A DNA stretch of 64,000 nucleotides from Isoperla grammatica (lineage: Eukaryota; Arthropoda; Insecta; Plecoptera; Perlodidae), in contig CAMDTW010000147.1 in the NCBI GenBank assembly GCA_945910005.1, positions 1 through 64,000 on the forward strand. The letters run 5' to 3'. The translations under genes were made by a program, and so were the position numbers. This document shows, in pieces, positions 9,605-18,912 of the stretch. Position 1 is the stretch's first letter. Every line of letters begins with the position of its first letter. The notes under the pieces are model-generated. The model saw only the letters and a list, made by a program, of their open reading frames with translations, was not told where the DNA came from and ran no database searches.

Positions 9605-12600
9605 CTGAAATGAGTAAAAGGACAAAGATTAACTAAATTCATACAACAAGCATCAATGTAGAGTTTTTACTAGTTACAGTTCAAATTTTTCCATACTTAC
9701 ATCCCCGCCAATCCGGGTGGCCGCCAATCTCCTTCTTATTGCCCAACGCTTAAGTCGGGCCTCACGCTGCCTGCCCCGGAGGTTCTTGTGAACCTGCAGC
9801 ACGTGTTGCCGCAGGTTCAAGTAAACTCCGGAGCAGGACTCGCACCTGTAGCGCCGTTTTACTTTCGTTCCTTCTGGGGGTAGATTTGTAGAATCAGACT
9901 AGATAACATACCATGAATACATATTAATACATATCAACAATGTCAATAAATAAGCACAAACACATAACACAATAACACACACACACACACACACACAATA
10001 ATACACTCACAGAGGAATAAATAGTCATACAATAAATGTACGTTAAATAAATAAATTATTAAATAACATAACAAGGTAATTTACTCACGTCGGTATCTGT
10101 GGCCCCGTCCGCTGGATGCGGCAGGAGCTGGGTCTCCCTCATTTTGTGCCGGACGGTACGGCCTCTTGCTCTCACAACCGGTACCTTGTGGTACCGGATG
10201 TGATGCTGGGTTAGCGAGGCCGTATACGCCCGGCAGTTGGGGCACTGGTGGCGAAGTTCCTTCCCCAGCTTCCCTGCCGCAACCATTGCAATAATCTCGC
10301 ACTCGTCTGACTGTAATTGAGACAAAGGCAGTTATTTACATTAGCGAGCGAAGCAAAGTGAATATCTCAATACAACACGATCGGCACTAGCAAGGTCGTC
10401 ACCGGATACAAGTTTTGGAATTTTAACTTTAACCACAATTTGTTAAGAAAATATTCAGTTTCTATTCAATGGGGAATTCATATTGTTTGATTTATTAAAA
10501 AAAAATCACTCATCTGGCAATGCAGAGCGTTTTCTTTTCCTAGCTAATTTTCATAAAATAATATAACATCAGGATGCAAATACAGAGGCTGTACTCACAC
10601 TACGGCCCGAGTTTTGGGGGGAGGAGCTGTTCTCGCTCTCGCTCGTAGAGTCGCTGTCGTCGCTGCTGTCGCGGACCATTGACTTGCGGCCCTTGCCAAT
10701 GCCGTAAGTCATTACGGCGGATGTGTAGTGGGCCACGGGCGTCTCCCTGACGATCTCCGCAACTGCATTCACATCTAATTCGGTAACAAAAGAAAATACT
10801 CATTAGGCAGACGCAAACAAATTGTTCTCAAACTAATAATGGGTGCAGTAGGGGTGGTGATTAGGGGGGTGTTGTTGTTGCAAATGCCAACTGCTACATT
10901 TCAGAGCTGCATCCACACCTTCCTCGTCGTAGTCTCAACAGTATTAAGTAAACTATCACCGTACTTACGGGCTTGGTCGCATTCTACACCTTGCATTTGC
11001 GACTCCTCAATCGCCTCGTTGAGGAATCTGTCAAGGAAATCGGCGTCGATTGTCTCCAGTACTGTAACAAAACACAAAAATCGCTAAGCAAGTGCAAGCA
11101 GAATGTTCTCACACGAGGAGGGTAATCCGCAAGGCCTCTAGATGAAAATCGGTGACAGGTCAAACTTATGTTAATTTAAGATAGGGTGTCCGACAATTGA
11201 GTTGTTTATTTACGCTATAGACAACTGAAATGTTACAGTTGAGATAGTCTCCGACAATAATTCGGAGTATAAACAACAGTATTGTTAATTTGAGATAGTG
11301 TCCAACAAAAAAAATGTTAATTTAAAGTATAAACAACTGAAATGGTAATTTGTGTTAGTGTCTGGTAGGGGTGAGGGCTAGAGGGGTATTGTTATTCAAC
11401 TGCCAACTGCTACATTTCAGAGCTACCTCCACACCTTCCTCGTCGTAGTCTCGATAAAAATGAAATAAAATATCACCGTACTTACGGCAATCCGCTACCA
11501 GAGGCTCTGCTGCCTGTCGCGTCAGGTCTGTCGGGGCCTCGGGCAGGTCCGACAGGCTGGATGCCCCGTACAGGTTATCGACCACAAACGGTGGTGACTC
11601 GCGTGCTGTAACCACACACAAAAATCGGTAAGCAAGTGCAATTGGAATGTTCTCACACGAGCAGGGCAATCCACAAGGCATCTAGAAAAAAATCGGCGAC
11701 AGGTCAAATTTATGTTAATTTTAAAGTAGGGTGTTCGACAAAAGAAATGTTAATTTATACTATAAACAACTGAAATGTTACATTTGAGATAGTGTCCGGT
11801 AGGTTTGGGGCCTAGGGCTACATTTCACAGCTACCTCCACACCTTCCTCGTCGTAGTCTCGATAAAAAATACATAAAATATCACTGTACTTACGGGCAAT
11901 CTCGTCACTAAATAGATCTGCCACCAGATCGGCGTATGTCCGCCGACCTACTGGTGGTGGGGCGTCCTCTAGACATACTAGATCGAAGAAGTCTAGAATG
12001 AAGGCAAACGATTAGTCAAGGCCGTTAAGGGTTAACATTTTAGTCCACATCAAAAATGTTAATTTGAGCTAGCGTCTTACAATGAAAATGCTAATTTACG
12101 GTATAGATGGACAACGAAAATGTTAATTTGAGCCAGAGTCTAACAATGAAAATGCTAATTTAAGGTAAAGATGGACCACGAAAATGTTAATTTGAGCTAG
12201 AGTCTAACAATGAAAATGCTAATTTAAGGTATAGATGGACAACGAAAATGTTAATTTGAGCCAGAGTTTAACAATGAAAATGCTAATTTAAGGTATAGAT
12301 GGACAACGAAAATGTTAATTTGAACTAGAGTCTAACAATAGAAATGTTAATTTGAGGTACTGATGGACAACAGAAATGCTAATTTGAGGTATAAACAACA
12401 GAAATGAAGGCGAACGATAAGTCTAGGCCGTTAACGGTTAACATTTTAGTACACATCATATAAGGGTCTTGCCGACGGCGTCCAAAAACCCGACGCCGTT
12501 TTCGGCGACGCCACCGACGCCATCCGTAACTCGGCCATCGTTTGGCCGATCAGCGTCGTTTTTTCACCTTTACATTTGTTATCGTCATTTAAGTGCACCG

Positions 12601-13404
12601 TATAAATTTCGTGTTTGTTAGACGAACGGTTCGCGAACACAAATATGTTAACTTGGACGTCGTTGGCGTCGCGACGCCGCCGGTTATTGCGTTGTGTTTG
12701 CCTTGTCGAGACGATCTCTTAGAGCGGTCGCACCATCCGTTTATGTCGTACGGTTCGCCCACAATCCACAAGCGCTCCTTGACCGTATGGCCATTTTGTA
12801 ATTTTACATTCCATCGAATAACTCGGTAACCGTTAGCGCTAGAGCGGTGAATTTTTGTACACGCACGGCTTAAGTCAACGCCAATCGACGTATTACCATC
12901 GCGGTGACGTGTGACGTACCGTTATCAAGCTCGCTATCCAAACGACGTATCCACGGACAAGAACGAAAGTATAGTATACTCAATACAAGACCAAAAAACA
13001 GCGCGGCCACTATAATAACACAGTCTGGCATTTACGAGGCTGTAGTGTACTCAAAACAGGACCAAATAACAGCGCGGCCACTATTATTTTAACACAACAC
13101 AAAACAAAACACTTGGGGAAACAAGTATTTGATCGTGTTTCAAATTCATAACCTAGGTGGAAAATGTTTTACGAAAGCATTAGATATTATTCATGCCTGA
13201 TGGAATACAACAAGAGATAGTTTAAAATTACTCACCCATTTTATAATCCTTGAGAGAGAGAATTTTACGAGTAACGACTATGGTGCACGTCCACTCTGGA
13301 GGATTGCTATCCTCAGACTGAGGGTGGTTGTGTGTTTTAGGGCGCGTGTTGAACACGTGCCGTACACCTGCATGTGCTGAGCTAGGTGCAATGAAACTTG
13401 ACAT
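9590..13404 (-). CDS. Eight-exon gene, two C2H2-like zinc fingers, about 363 aa, function unknown
   Basis: I joined eight minus-strand exons: 13236-13404, 11894-11992, 11486-11605, 10969-11061, 10599-10774, 10089-10310, 9701-9898 and 9590-9604. Every intron is GT-AG, most donors are GTAAGT or GTGAGT, phases match at every junction, and the sum is exactly 364 codons with the stop. Exons 2-4 are symmetric phase-1 exons of 33, 40 and 31 codons and encode acidic segments. Exon 5 ends in a Ser/Asp/Glu-rich stretch. Exons 6 and 7 each carry one finger with C-x2-C-x9-H-x4-H spacing (CPNC..H..H and CESC..H..H), shorter than the classical x12. The tail is strongly basic. A nuclear nucleic-acid-binding role is likely but inferred; I do not recognise the family. 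The start ATG at 13404 is the first in frame. An acceptor-like TAG just upstream means more 5' exons are possible. Confidence 0.75.
9701..9898 (-). CDS. Exon 7, zinc finger 2 and basic tail
   Basis: Acceptor ATGTTATCTAG|TCTGAT, donor GGGGAT|GTAAGTATGG. It is 198 nt, phase 0-0. It contains RYRCESCSGVYLNLRQHV then QVHK, with the same C-x2-C-x9-H-x4-H spacing as exon 6, followed by an Arg-rich tail (RGRQREARLKRW). Confidence 0.75.
10089..10310 (-). CDS. Exon 6, zinc finger 1
   Basis: Acceptor TCTCAATTACAG|TCAGAC with a good pyrimidine tract, donor ACCGAC|GTGAGTAA. It is 222 nt, phase 0-0. It contains HQCPNCRAYTASLTQHHIRYH, then basic residues and an acidic end. An alternative frame is also open through most of the exon, but only this one carries the finger and joins exon 7 in phase. 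Confidence 0.75.
10599..10774 (-). CDS. Exon 5, 176 nt, phase 1-0
   Basis: Acceptor CCGAATTAG|ATGTG, donor CGTAGT|GTGAGTAC. It encodes 58 full codons ending in a Ser/Asp/Glu-rich low-complexity stretch (RDSSDDSDSTSESENSSS), typical of a disordered acidic linker. Confidence 0.75.
10969..11061 (-). CDS. Exon 4, 93 nt, phase 1-1
   Basis: Acceptor GTTTTGTTACAG|TACTGG, donor CAAGCCC|GTAAGTAC. It encodes 31 acidic residues (ETIDADFLDRFLNEAIEES). Confidence 0.75.
11486..11605 (-). CDS. Exon 3, 120 nt, phase 1-1
   Basis: Acceptor TGTGGTTACAG|CACGC, donor GATTGCC|GTAAGTAC. It encodes 40 residues rich in Leu, Pro and Asp. The intron sequence on both sides matches that of exon 4, while the exon itself does not. 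Confidence 0.75.
11894..11992 (-). CDS. Exon 2, 99 nt, phase 1-1
   Basis: Acceptor TTCATTCTAG|ACTTC, donor TTGCCC|GTAAGTAC. It encodes 33 residues, including FFDLVCLEDAPPP and an acidic helix-like end. The following intron starts with a segment shared with introns 3 and 4. Confidence 0.7.
11995..12458 (-). repeat. 64-bp tandem array in intron 1, flanked by direct repeats
   Basis: Units containing GAAAATGTTAATTTGAG and AATGAAAATGCTAATTTAAG recur every 64 bp (12116, 12180, 12244, 12308). The array is bracketed by two copies of a ~55-bp segment (GGCCGTTAA..GGTTAACATTTTAGT) at about 11997-12050 and 12405-12458. Related words occur at 11.2-11.35, 11.7-11.8 and 15.06-15.24 kb. Confidence 0.8.
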
Positions 13405-15065
13405 CAAAGCAATCACCGCTCGCGGTAAAGAAACCTAAGGAAACTGGAAACTCAAAGGAAGCCGCCCTTCGAAAATAAACAGTTTTTTGTGAACATGACA
13501 CCTGTAAATGCCCATTTAAGATTTCCCGCCTTCCATTTCTAAAGTGCAGAAATTCGAGAGTAGGTGCGGTCCCATTGGCGGTAAAAGGTGCACATCCCCC
13601 CCACCCGAACCCAAACACGGAGGCCAAATAAACTATAGTATACTCAAAACAAGAACAGATAACAGCACAGCCACTATAATAACACAGTCTGGCAGTGACA
13701 AGGCTATAGTATACCCAATGCAATACCAGGTTACAGCGCGGCCACTATAATAACACAGTCTGGCAGTGACGAGGCTATAGTATACGCAATACAAGACCAG
13801 GTAACAGCGCGGCCACTATAATAACACAGTCTGGCAGTGACGAGGCTATAGTATACGCAATGCAAGACCAGGTTACAGCGCGGCCACTACAACAACACAG
13901 TCTGGCAGTGACGAGGCTATAGTATACGCAATACAAGACCAAATAACCAAATAAATAACCAAATATCCTCCGTAGCTCGGCGATCGTTGGGCCGATCAGC
14001 GTCGTTTTTTCACTTCTACTTTCGTTATCATCATTCAAGTGCACCGTATAAATTTCGTGTTTGTTGGACGAACGGTTCGCGAACACAAATATGTTAACTT
14101 GGACGTCGTTGGCGTCGCGACGCCGCCGAATCGTGCGTCATGTTTGCCTCGTCGAGTCGATCTCTTAGATTGGTCGCAACGCACGTTTCGGTCCAACGGT
14201 TTGCCCGCCACGAGTCCGTCATTCTTCGTCACTTTGTCCAACTTTCAACTTGAACGTCGTTGGCGTCGCGACGCTGCCGATTTATGCGTTGTATTCGTCT
14301 TGTTTAGACGATCTCATAGATAGGTCGCATCACCCGGTTCGGTCGAACGGTTTGCCCGCCACGAATCCGGCATTCTTTGTCACTTTGTCCAACTTTCAAC
14401 TTGAACGTCGTTGGCGTCGCGACGCCGCCGATTCATGCGTTGTGTTTGAGACGATCTCATAAGACAGGTCGCACCGACCGTTTCTGTCGAACGGTTCGCC
14501 CACAATCCACAAGCGGTCCATGACCGGGCGGCCATTGTGTGAATTTACATTCCATCGAATAACTCGCTAACCGTTCCCGCTAGAGTGATGAAATTTTGTA
14601 CGCGCACGGCCTAAGTCAACGCCAATCGACGTTTTACCATCTCGGTGACGTGTGACGTACCGTTAACACGCTCGCTACCCGAACGACGTACCCACGGAGG
14701 AGGCGGTAACTCGTTAACCGTTCACGCTAGTGCAATGAAATTTTGTACACGCACGGCTTAAGTCAATGCTCATCGACGTTTTTAACATCGCGGTGACGTG
14801 TGACGTACCGTTGACACGCTCGCTACCCGAACGACGTACCCACGGAGGTGGCGGTAACTCGTTAACCGTTCATGTTAGAGCAATAAGTTTTTGTTCGCGC
14901 ACGGCGTTAGTCAACGCCAATCGCCGTATTTACTTCGCGGTGACGGTCGACGTACCGTTACCACGCTCGCTACCCGAACGACGTACCCACGGACGAGGAC
15001 GAGGCTTAGTATACTCAATACAAGACCAAATAACAGCGTGGCCACTATAATAACACAGTCTGGCA
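12460..15065 (+). repeat. CpG-rich mosaic of three interleaved tandem repeats
   Basis: Three repeat families alternate. One is a ~71-bp unit (AACACAGTCTGGCAGTGAC, CAGCGCGGCCACTATAATA) at 12.96-13.09, 13.62-13.96 and 15.0-15.07 kb. One is a ~155-bp unit around the 14-bp palindrome GGCGTCGCGACGCC at 12.66, 14.11, 14.26 and 14.42 kb. One is a ~146-bp unit (GTGACGTGTGACGTACCGTT) at 12.9, 14.65, 14.79 and 14.94 kb. Exon 1 of the eight-exon gene lies inside this block (13.24-13.40 kb). Confidence 0.8.
13236..13404 (-). CDS. Exon 1 (as far as seen)
   Basis: 56 codons plus one base. The donor is AAAATGG|GTGAGTAA, phase 1. The start is the first in-frame ATG. The frame stays open a little upstream, to a possible acceptor (TTTCCTTAG), so this could be an internal exon. 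No domain recognised. Confidence 0.55.
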
Positions 15066-15960
15066 GAGAAATGTTAATTTAAGGTATTAACAACTTGAAT
15101 GTTTATTTGAGTAAGTGTCCAACAATAGAAATTTTATTTTAAAGAATAAACAATTGTTATGTTTACTTGACAATCCGACAGTAGAAATGCTAATTTAAGG
15201 TATAAACAACTGAAATGTTACTTTGAGGTAGTGTCCAACATGTAACCGTGCTGCTACTGCTCTTGTTGTTTAGTGTTAAAAAATGTATTAAGTTGAAGTA
15301 ACCGAGTGGTTTCCATGTGTGCATAGTTTTGATGTAACCTTTAGGTTACATTGGCTTGAGCAGATACCACAGTCTGAAAACTGTTCGGGCCGAAATAGTC
15401 TAATGTTTTTATAAAATTTCCATTGCTGTACAGTAAAATGTAAGCTTCATTTGATATATAATTTTGTTTACATGTAGCTACTAGGCTACGTTTCAGACGA
15501 AGCCTACTGTCTACATGGACTCTTAACATTTTGGTTTTGGTTACACGTAGCGTTGTGGTCACGTGTCCGGTGTTTAGAGAACAGTTAAATTTGCATCAAA
15601 CGCCAGCTGAAACATAGTAACAATGAACTACCAATCACATGCCATTGTGGCCTCCAATGTGGTCACTATGCGCAATACGTGAATACACCCTATAGTCTCT
15701 TGCTTACGACATAGCCGAGTCCAATGGTACCAACTTAATCATCTTCTTCTCTAGTTCCCAACATCTAATTGAAACAGATTTATTAGGGATAATTTACGAT
15801 CTTCCGTTGGTTACCTGTAACGGTGGGCGTAGCTAATTAGGCCTGTGCACTCTACTCAGCGGAAGACTTCATTTACGAACGTGTGTAAGAAAGCCGGGAA
15901 TATGTTAATTTTCGTTGAATTAGCGGCCACGAAAGGGGCAGTAGATAAGGATCTGTGATC
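15066..15960. other. No gene; degenerate intron-type repeats at the start
   Basis: 15066-15245 holds diverged copies of the ATGTTAATTTAAGGTATAAACAAC repeat seen in the introns of the eight-exon gene. The rest is unique with no supported feature. Confidence 0.5.
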
Positions 15961-15965
15961 GTTAC

Positions 15966-16001
15966 GCCATAGAGATATATACAAGTATATATCTCTATGG
16001 T
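15966..16001. repeat. Short perfect hairpin
   Basis: CCATAGAGATATAT and ATATATCTCTATGG are perfect inverted arms of 14 bases around a short loop. This may be a terminator-like or relic palindrome; no function is shown. Confidence 0.7.
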
Positions 16002-16026
16002 TACGCTAACAAATACGTTGAGGCTA

Positions 16027-16306
16027 CAGTGGAGTTCCGCGGGAGTTTACACCAACCTTTTAGGTAGTTTTCTTGGTACACCCCTAGAGCAAAGTCCAGT
16101 CGAGCAATTATCTCCTTTTAAACTCGAGCAAACGACGAGGAATTCAGATGACTGAATACACTCTTCACATTCTTCAAGGCGATGAGGTCCGATCGTTCTA
16201 GGAAAACAAGAAATCCCGGGGTAGCTTATCTTTCAACGTATCTATGGGTGTACAAAACTGGGGGAAATGGCGTGGCCATGGTGTAAACTCCCGCGGAACT
16301 CTACTG
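16027..16306. mobile_element. MITE with TA target duplication (Tc1/mariner-like)
   Basis: The left end CAGTGGAGTTCCGCGGGAGT and right end ACTCCCGCGGAACTCTACTG are inverted repeats continuing through TTTACACC/GGTGTAAA. TA is present on both sides (16025-16026, 16307-16308). It is 280 bp with no transposase. Confidence 0.75.
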
Positions 16307-16449
16307 TAGAGTGTGAGCTTACTTCTCTACTTTATAACATCTAATTGAAACAGAACAGTTTCATTAGGGATCATTAACTACCTTTTGGGTGATTATCTGG
16401 ATATTCCTAATACAGCAGACTTGACTAATGAATGAGGCTTGTGCTTCAA

Positions 16450-16740
16450 CGACTATAAAGATAAAATCTTTGGTAAAGCTTCTGTTCCATGTCATTGCGT
16501 TGGACGGAGCAAATCCAAAGCCTTTTACTATTATAAAGATAAGATCTTTGGTAAAACCTCCATTCCATGTCATTGCGTTGGCCGGAAAGTAAAACCAAAG
16601 ACCTTCAACTACTGTTAAGGTAAGATCTTTGGTTTAAAGCCTCCGTTCCATGTCATTGCGTTGGCCGGACAGTAAAACCAAAGACCTTATTCTGCTATAA
16701 AGATAAGATCTTTGGTAAAGCTTCTGTTCCGTGTCATTAG
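16450..16740 (+). repeat. Degenerate outlying units of the 80-bp array
   Basis: Diverged copies of the 80-bp monomer (AAGATCTTTGGTAAAGC, CCATGTCATTGCGTTGG). The insertion at 16741-17207 separates them from the main array. Confidence 0.85.
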
Positions 16741-17207
16741 GTCTGTTCGTTGGACCTGCTTGACGTCGCTCAAAGATCACTTTAGAGATGCTTTAGAGTA
16801 GGCTCAATTAGGCCACGCCCATGCTCGAGCCGATAGAGCACCATGCTCTTCCCGTTGTCAAACGAACGCTTCCCATACTCCTTTATTCTCTTTTTGGCTC
16901 AGAATCAAGTTCCAACGAAGATATGGTTCCGACAAATATTTTACTTACGAAATACAACTTAAACATCATCAGAGTTGCTGCACGAGGAAGCCGGTCTTAT
17001 GAATAACGCGCGAAAAGTAATCTTGCTCTAAGTGTCTCCAACTCACTCCTCCTAAAAAGTCCGAGCAAGAAAATCATGATCTTTCTGCTCTAGATCATGT
17101 TGCTCGAGTCCAAAGAACGGAATCCGAGCAGGTGATCTCGTGAAACGAACGGCTATTTTATTATTAGAGTAGATCCAAGTGCTTAGAGAAGGTCCAACGA
17201 ACAGACG
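16741..17207. mobile_element. TIR element inserted in the 80-bp array
   Basis: Inverted ends TCTGTTCGTTGGACC and GGTCCAACGAACAGA (15 bp, perfect) bound a 465-bp unique segment that splits an 80-bp monomer. The target shows ATT on both sides, suggesting a 3-bp duplication, but mutations blur it. No transposase frame. Superfamily not assigned. Confidence 0.6.
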
Positions 17208-18533
17208 TATTGCGTTGGCCGGACAGTAAAACCAAAGACCTCTACTACTATAAAGATAAGATCTTTGGTAAAGCCTCTGTTCCATGTCATTGCGTTGGCC
17301 CGACAGTAAAACCAAAGACCTTCAACTGCTATAAAGATAAGATCTTTGGTAAAGCCTCCGTTCCATGTCATTGCGTTGGCCGGACAGTAAAACCAAAGAC
17401 CTCTACTACTATAAAGATAAGATCTTTGGTAAAGCCTCCGTTCCATGTCATTGCGTTGGCCGGACAGTAAAACCAAAGACCTTCAACTGCTATAAAGATA
17501 AGATCTTTGGTAAAGCCTCCGTTCCATGTCATTGCGTTGGCCGGACAGTAAAACCAAAGACCTCTACTACTATAAAGATAAGATCTTTGGTAAAGCCTCC
17601 GTTCCATGTCATTGCGTTGGCCGGACAGTAAAACCAAAGACCTCTACTACTATAAAGATAAGATCTTTGGTAAAGCCTCTGTTCCATGTCATTGCGTTGG
17701 CCGGACAGTAAAACCGAAGACCTCTACTACTATAAAGATAAGATCTTTGGTAAAGCCTCCGTTCCATGTCATTGCGTTGGCCGGACAGTAAAACCAAAGA
17801 CCTCTACTACTATAAAGATAAGATCTTTGGTAAAGCCTCTGTTCCATGTCATTGCGTTGGCCGGACAGTAAAACCAAAGACATCTTCTACTATGAAGATA
17901 AGATCTTTGGTAAAGCCTCCGTTCCATGTCATTGCGTTGGCCGGACAGTAAAACCAAAGACCTTCAACTGCTATAAAGATAAGATCTTTGGTAAAGCCTC
18001 CGTTCCATGTCATTGCGTTGGCCGGACAGTAAAACCAAAGACCTCTACTACTATAAAGATAAGATCTTTGGTAAAGCCTCTGTTCCATGTCATTGCGTTG
18101 GCCGGACAGTAAAACCGAAGACCTCTACTACTATAAAGATAAGATCTTTGGTAAAGCCTCCGTTCCATGTCATTGCGTTGGCCGGACAGTAAAACCAAAG
18201 ACCTCTACTACTATAAAGATAAGATCTTTGGTAAAGCCTCCGTTCCATGTCATTGCGTTGGCCGGACAGTAAAACCAAAGACCTTCAACTGCTATAAAGA
18301 TAAGATCTTTGGGAGAGCCTCTGTTCCATGTCATTGCGTTGGCCGGACAGTAAAACCGAAGACCTCTACTACTATAAAGATAAGATCTTTGGTAAAGCCT
18401 CTGTTCCATGTCATTGCGTTGGCCCGACAGTAAAACCAAAGACCTTCAACTGCTATAAAGATAAGATCTTTGGTATAAAGCTTCTGTTCCATGTCATTGC
18501 GTTGGCCGGACAGTAAAACCAAAGACCTTAATC
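17208..18533 (+). repeat. 80/81-bp satellite array, about 16 units
   Basis: Each unit contains the inverted pair ACCAAAGA..TCTTTGGT, which can form an 8-bp stem, plus GTTCCATGTCATTGCGTTGG. Two variants differ in the loop (CTCTACTACTAT versus TTCAACTGCTAT), giving 80 or 81 bp. Overlapping open frames on both strands are by-products. Confidence 0.95.
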
Positions 18534-18537
18534 AGGG

Positions 18538-18912
18538 GCGGACTGGGATAGAAAGGCCCGGGATGCTGGGTTTCGGGGTAGCCCGCACGACGTGGCAAAT
18601 ACGCCAAAGGCGTAACAACATTTTTGGGGTTGCATTGAATTTTATGGCCTAAAATGCGATTTTAGGGCGCGATGAACAGAGGCCACCCTACCAGTAGCAA
18701 AATAATTGTAATTATATTCAATTAATTACATTAAATTCTTACACTAAATTCAATTATAATTTCAAAATAATACTTATTGTGGGGTTAAGATTTTTTTTAG
18801 CAATATAGGCCTACAGAGAAGTATTTACATCATAGGAACTTTCTGGTGGCAGCCCGGGGGCCCGGACTGCCAAAGAGCCCGGATTCCGGCATCCCTAGCC
18901 AGTCCGCGTCTG
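18538..18912 (+). mobile_element. hAT-type MITE whose right end seeds the 65/66-bp satellite
   Basis: The left end CAGGGGCGGACTGGG has the form of an hAT terminal repeat. About 350 bp later CCCTAGCCAGTCCGCGTCTG reads as its inverted partner, and this end is part of the first unit of the satellite. An internal block (TTTTATGGCCTAAAATGCG) is shared in reverse with the MITE at 8230-8693. No transposase. The outer target duplication is not recoverable because the right side is now satellite. Confidence 0.6.

Larger units (their letters stand above)
10835..11885 (-). repeat. Tandemly duplicated exon-intron units
   Basis: Three donor-side intron segments are alike: 10884-10968, 11398-11485 and 11815-11893 share CCACACCTTCCTCGTCGTAG next to the donor. 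Three acceptor-side segments are alike: 11062-11200 and 11606-11735 share AAAAATCG, TGTTCTCACACGAG and GACAGGTCAAA; 10775-10835 is weaker. The units therefore arose by duplication. The exons between them no longer resemble each other. Confidence 0.8.

Noticed and set aside
17208..18533. Hammerhead ribozyme in the 80-bp satellite, as in some animal satellites
   Set aside because: The unit has an 8-bp stem, but I find no CTGANGA and GAAA core in this array or in the other arrays.
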